The position numbers and the translations under genes were made by a program. From positions 1 to 43,052 of the forward strand of contig VYCW01000057.1 in NCBI GenBank assembly GCA_009843735.1: a stretch of 43,052 nucleotides of DNA, written 5' to 3'. Positions 42,966 to 43,052 of this stretch are shown here, piece by piece (position 1 is the first letter of the stretch; every line of letters starts with the position of its first letter). The notes under the pieces were generated by a model that did not search any database, had not been told where the DNA came from, and was given only the letters and a program-made list of their open reading frames with translations. This DNA is from Acidimicrobiaceae bacterium (GTDB taxonomy: Bacteria; Actinomycetota; Acidimicrobiia; Acidimicrobiales; Aldehydirespiratoraceae).

Positions 42966-43052
42966 GCGCCAGGCCGGGGGGTGGCGACGAGTCAGATGAC
43001 CGACGAATAGGGCGAAGCCCGTGTCGGTCATCTGACTCGGCGACAGGACCCG
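42966..43052. repeat. Long palindromic repeat, copy 2 (reaches window end)
   Basis: Nearly the same as copy 1: GGGGGG instead of GGCGGG near the start, and ATCTGACTCGG for ATCTCGGCTCGG in the right arm, which makes the inner stem CGAGTCAGATGACCGAC / GTCGGTCATCTGACTCG a perfect 17-base pair. The window stops at its right edge, so more copies may follow. Confidence 0.85.

Noticed and set aside
42816-43031. Small minus-strand frame encoding MTDTGFALFVGHLTRRH twice
   Set aside because: It is the translation of the palindromic repeat itself; the amino acid repetition comes from the DNA repeat and there is no ribosome site.
42852-43052. CRISPR array or integron attC sites
   Set aside because: Only two units, repeat far longer than the 26-base interval, and strongly palindromic, unlike a CRISPR. 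No attC core site of the GTTRRRY type and no integrase seen.

Overview
High-GC chromosomal DNA, most likely from an actinobacterium and probably from the Acidimicrobiia or a relative. Indicators are the uniform GC-rich codon use, many GTG starts joined by 4-base GTGA/ATGA overlaps, a mycothiol-dependent maleylpyruvate-isomerase-fold protein, a DUF3516-type Ski2-like helicase, IpdA/IpdB homologues, and lipoproteins with Asp-Thr-repeat linkers. I found no rRNA, tRNA, transposase, phage gene or CRISPR array, and no gene-free stretch longer than about 220 bases.

Layout. (1) 1-2244, plus strand: the end of a Rieske ring-hydroxylating dioxygenase alpha subunit, its beta subunit and a type I extradiol dioxygenase. 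(2) 2241-8283, minus strand: a molybdenum hydroxylase operon of the CO/xanthine dehydrogenase family, transcribed M-L-S-L with two different catalytic subunits. (3) 8447-12505: a RidA-like protein, a ferredoxin plus two cupins, and two tandem MFS paralogues. (4) 12557-14659: a Ski2-like helicase. (5) 14661-17894: an operon of SDR, membrane protein and mycothiol-dependent enzyme, divergent from a 3-alpha-hydroxysteroid-dehydrogenase-like SDR. (6) 17899-21939: a low-molecular-weight phosphatase, ipdB and ipdA, a divergent SDR and two small membrane proteins. (7) 22072-25312: siroheme synthesis (precorrin-2 dehydrogenase, uroporphyrinogen-III methyltransferase) coupled to a siroheme sulfite/nitrite reductase. 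(8) 25389-35389, minus strand: an Opp/Dpp-type ABC importer with three tandem substrate-binding lipoproteins. (9) 35550-37274: ipdF-like and Rv3548c-like SDRs. (10) 37311-39301: flotillin-like SPFH protein and NfeD-like partner. (11) 39425-42832: cyclase-family hydrolase, ribokinase, nucleoside hydrolase and a convergent unknown gene. (12) 42852-43052: two copies of a long palindromic repeat running off the window.

Taken together, most of the window serves oxidative catabolism of cyclic compounds: ring hydroxylation, ring cleavage, Mo-dependent hydroxylation, and a split set of genes resembling the mycobacterial steroid C/D-ring (ipd) pathway. Importers and assimilatory redox functions lie between these blocks. 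The steroid assignment rests on remembered family resemblance and was not tested by a search.

The points most worth following up are the three palindromic repeat families in intergenic DNA, the three-receptor importer (one receptor needs a CTG start to keep its lipoprotein signal), the M-L-S-L hydroxylase, the sulfite reductase with cysteine quartets in both halves, the AT-rich dyad at the siroheme promoter, and the frequent leaderless-type promoters.
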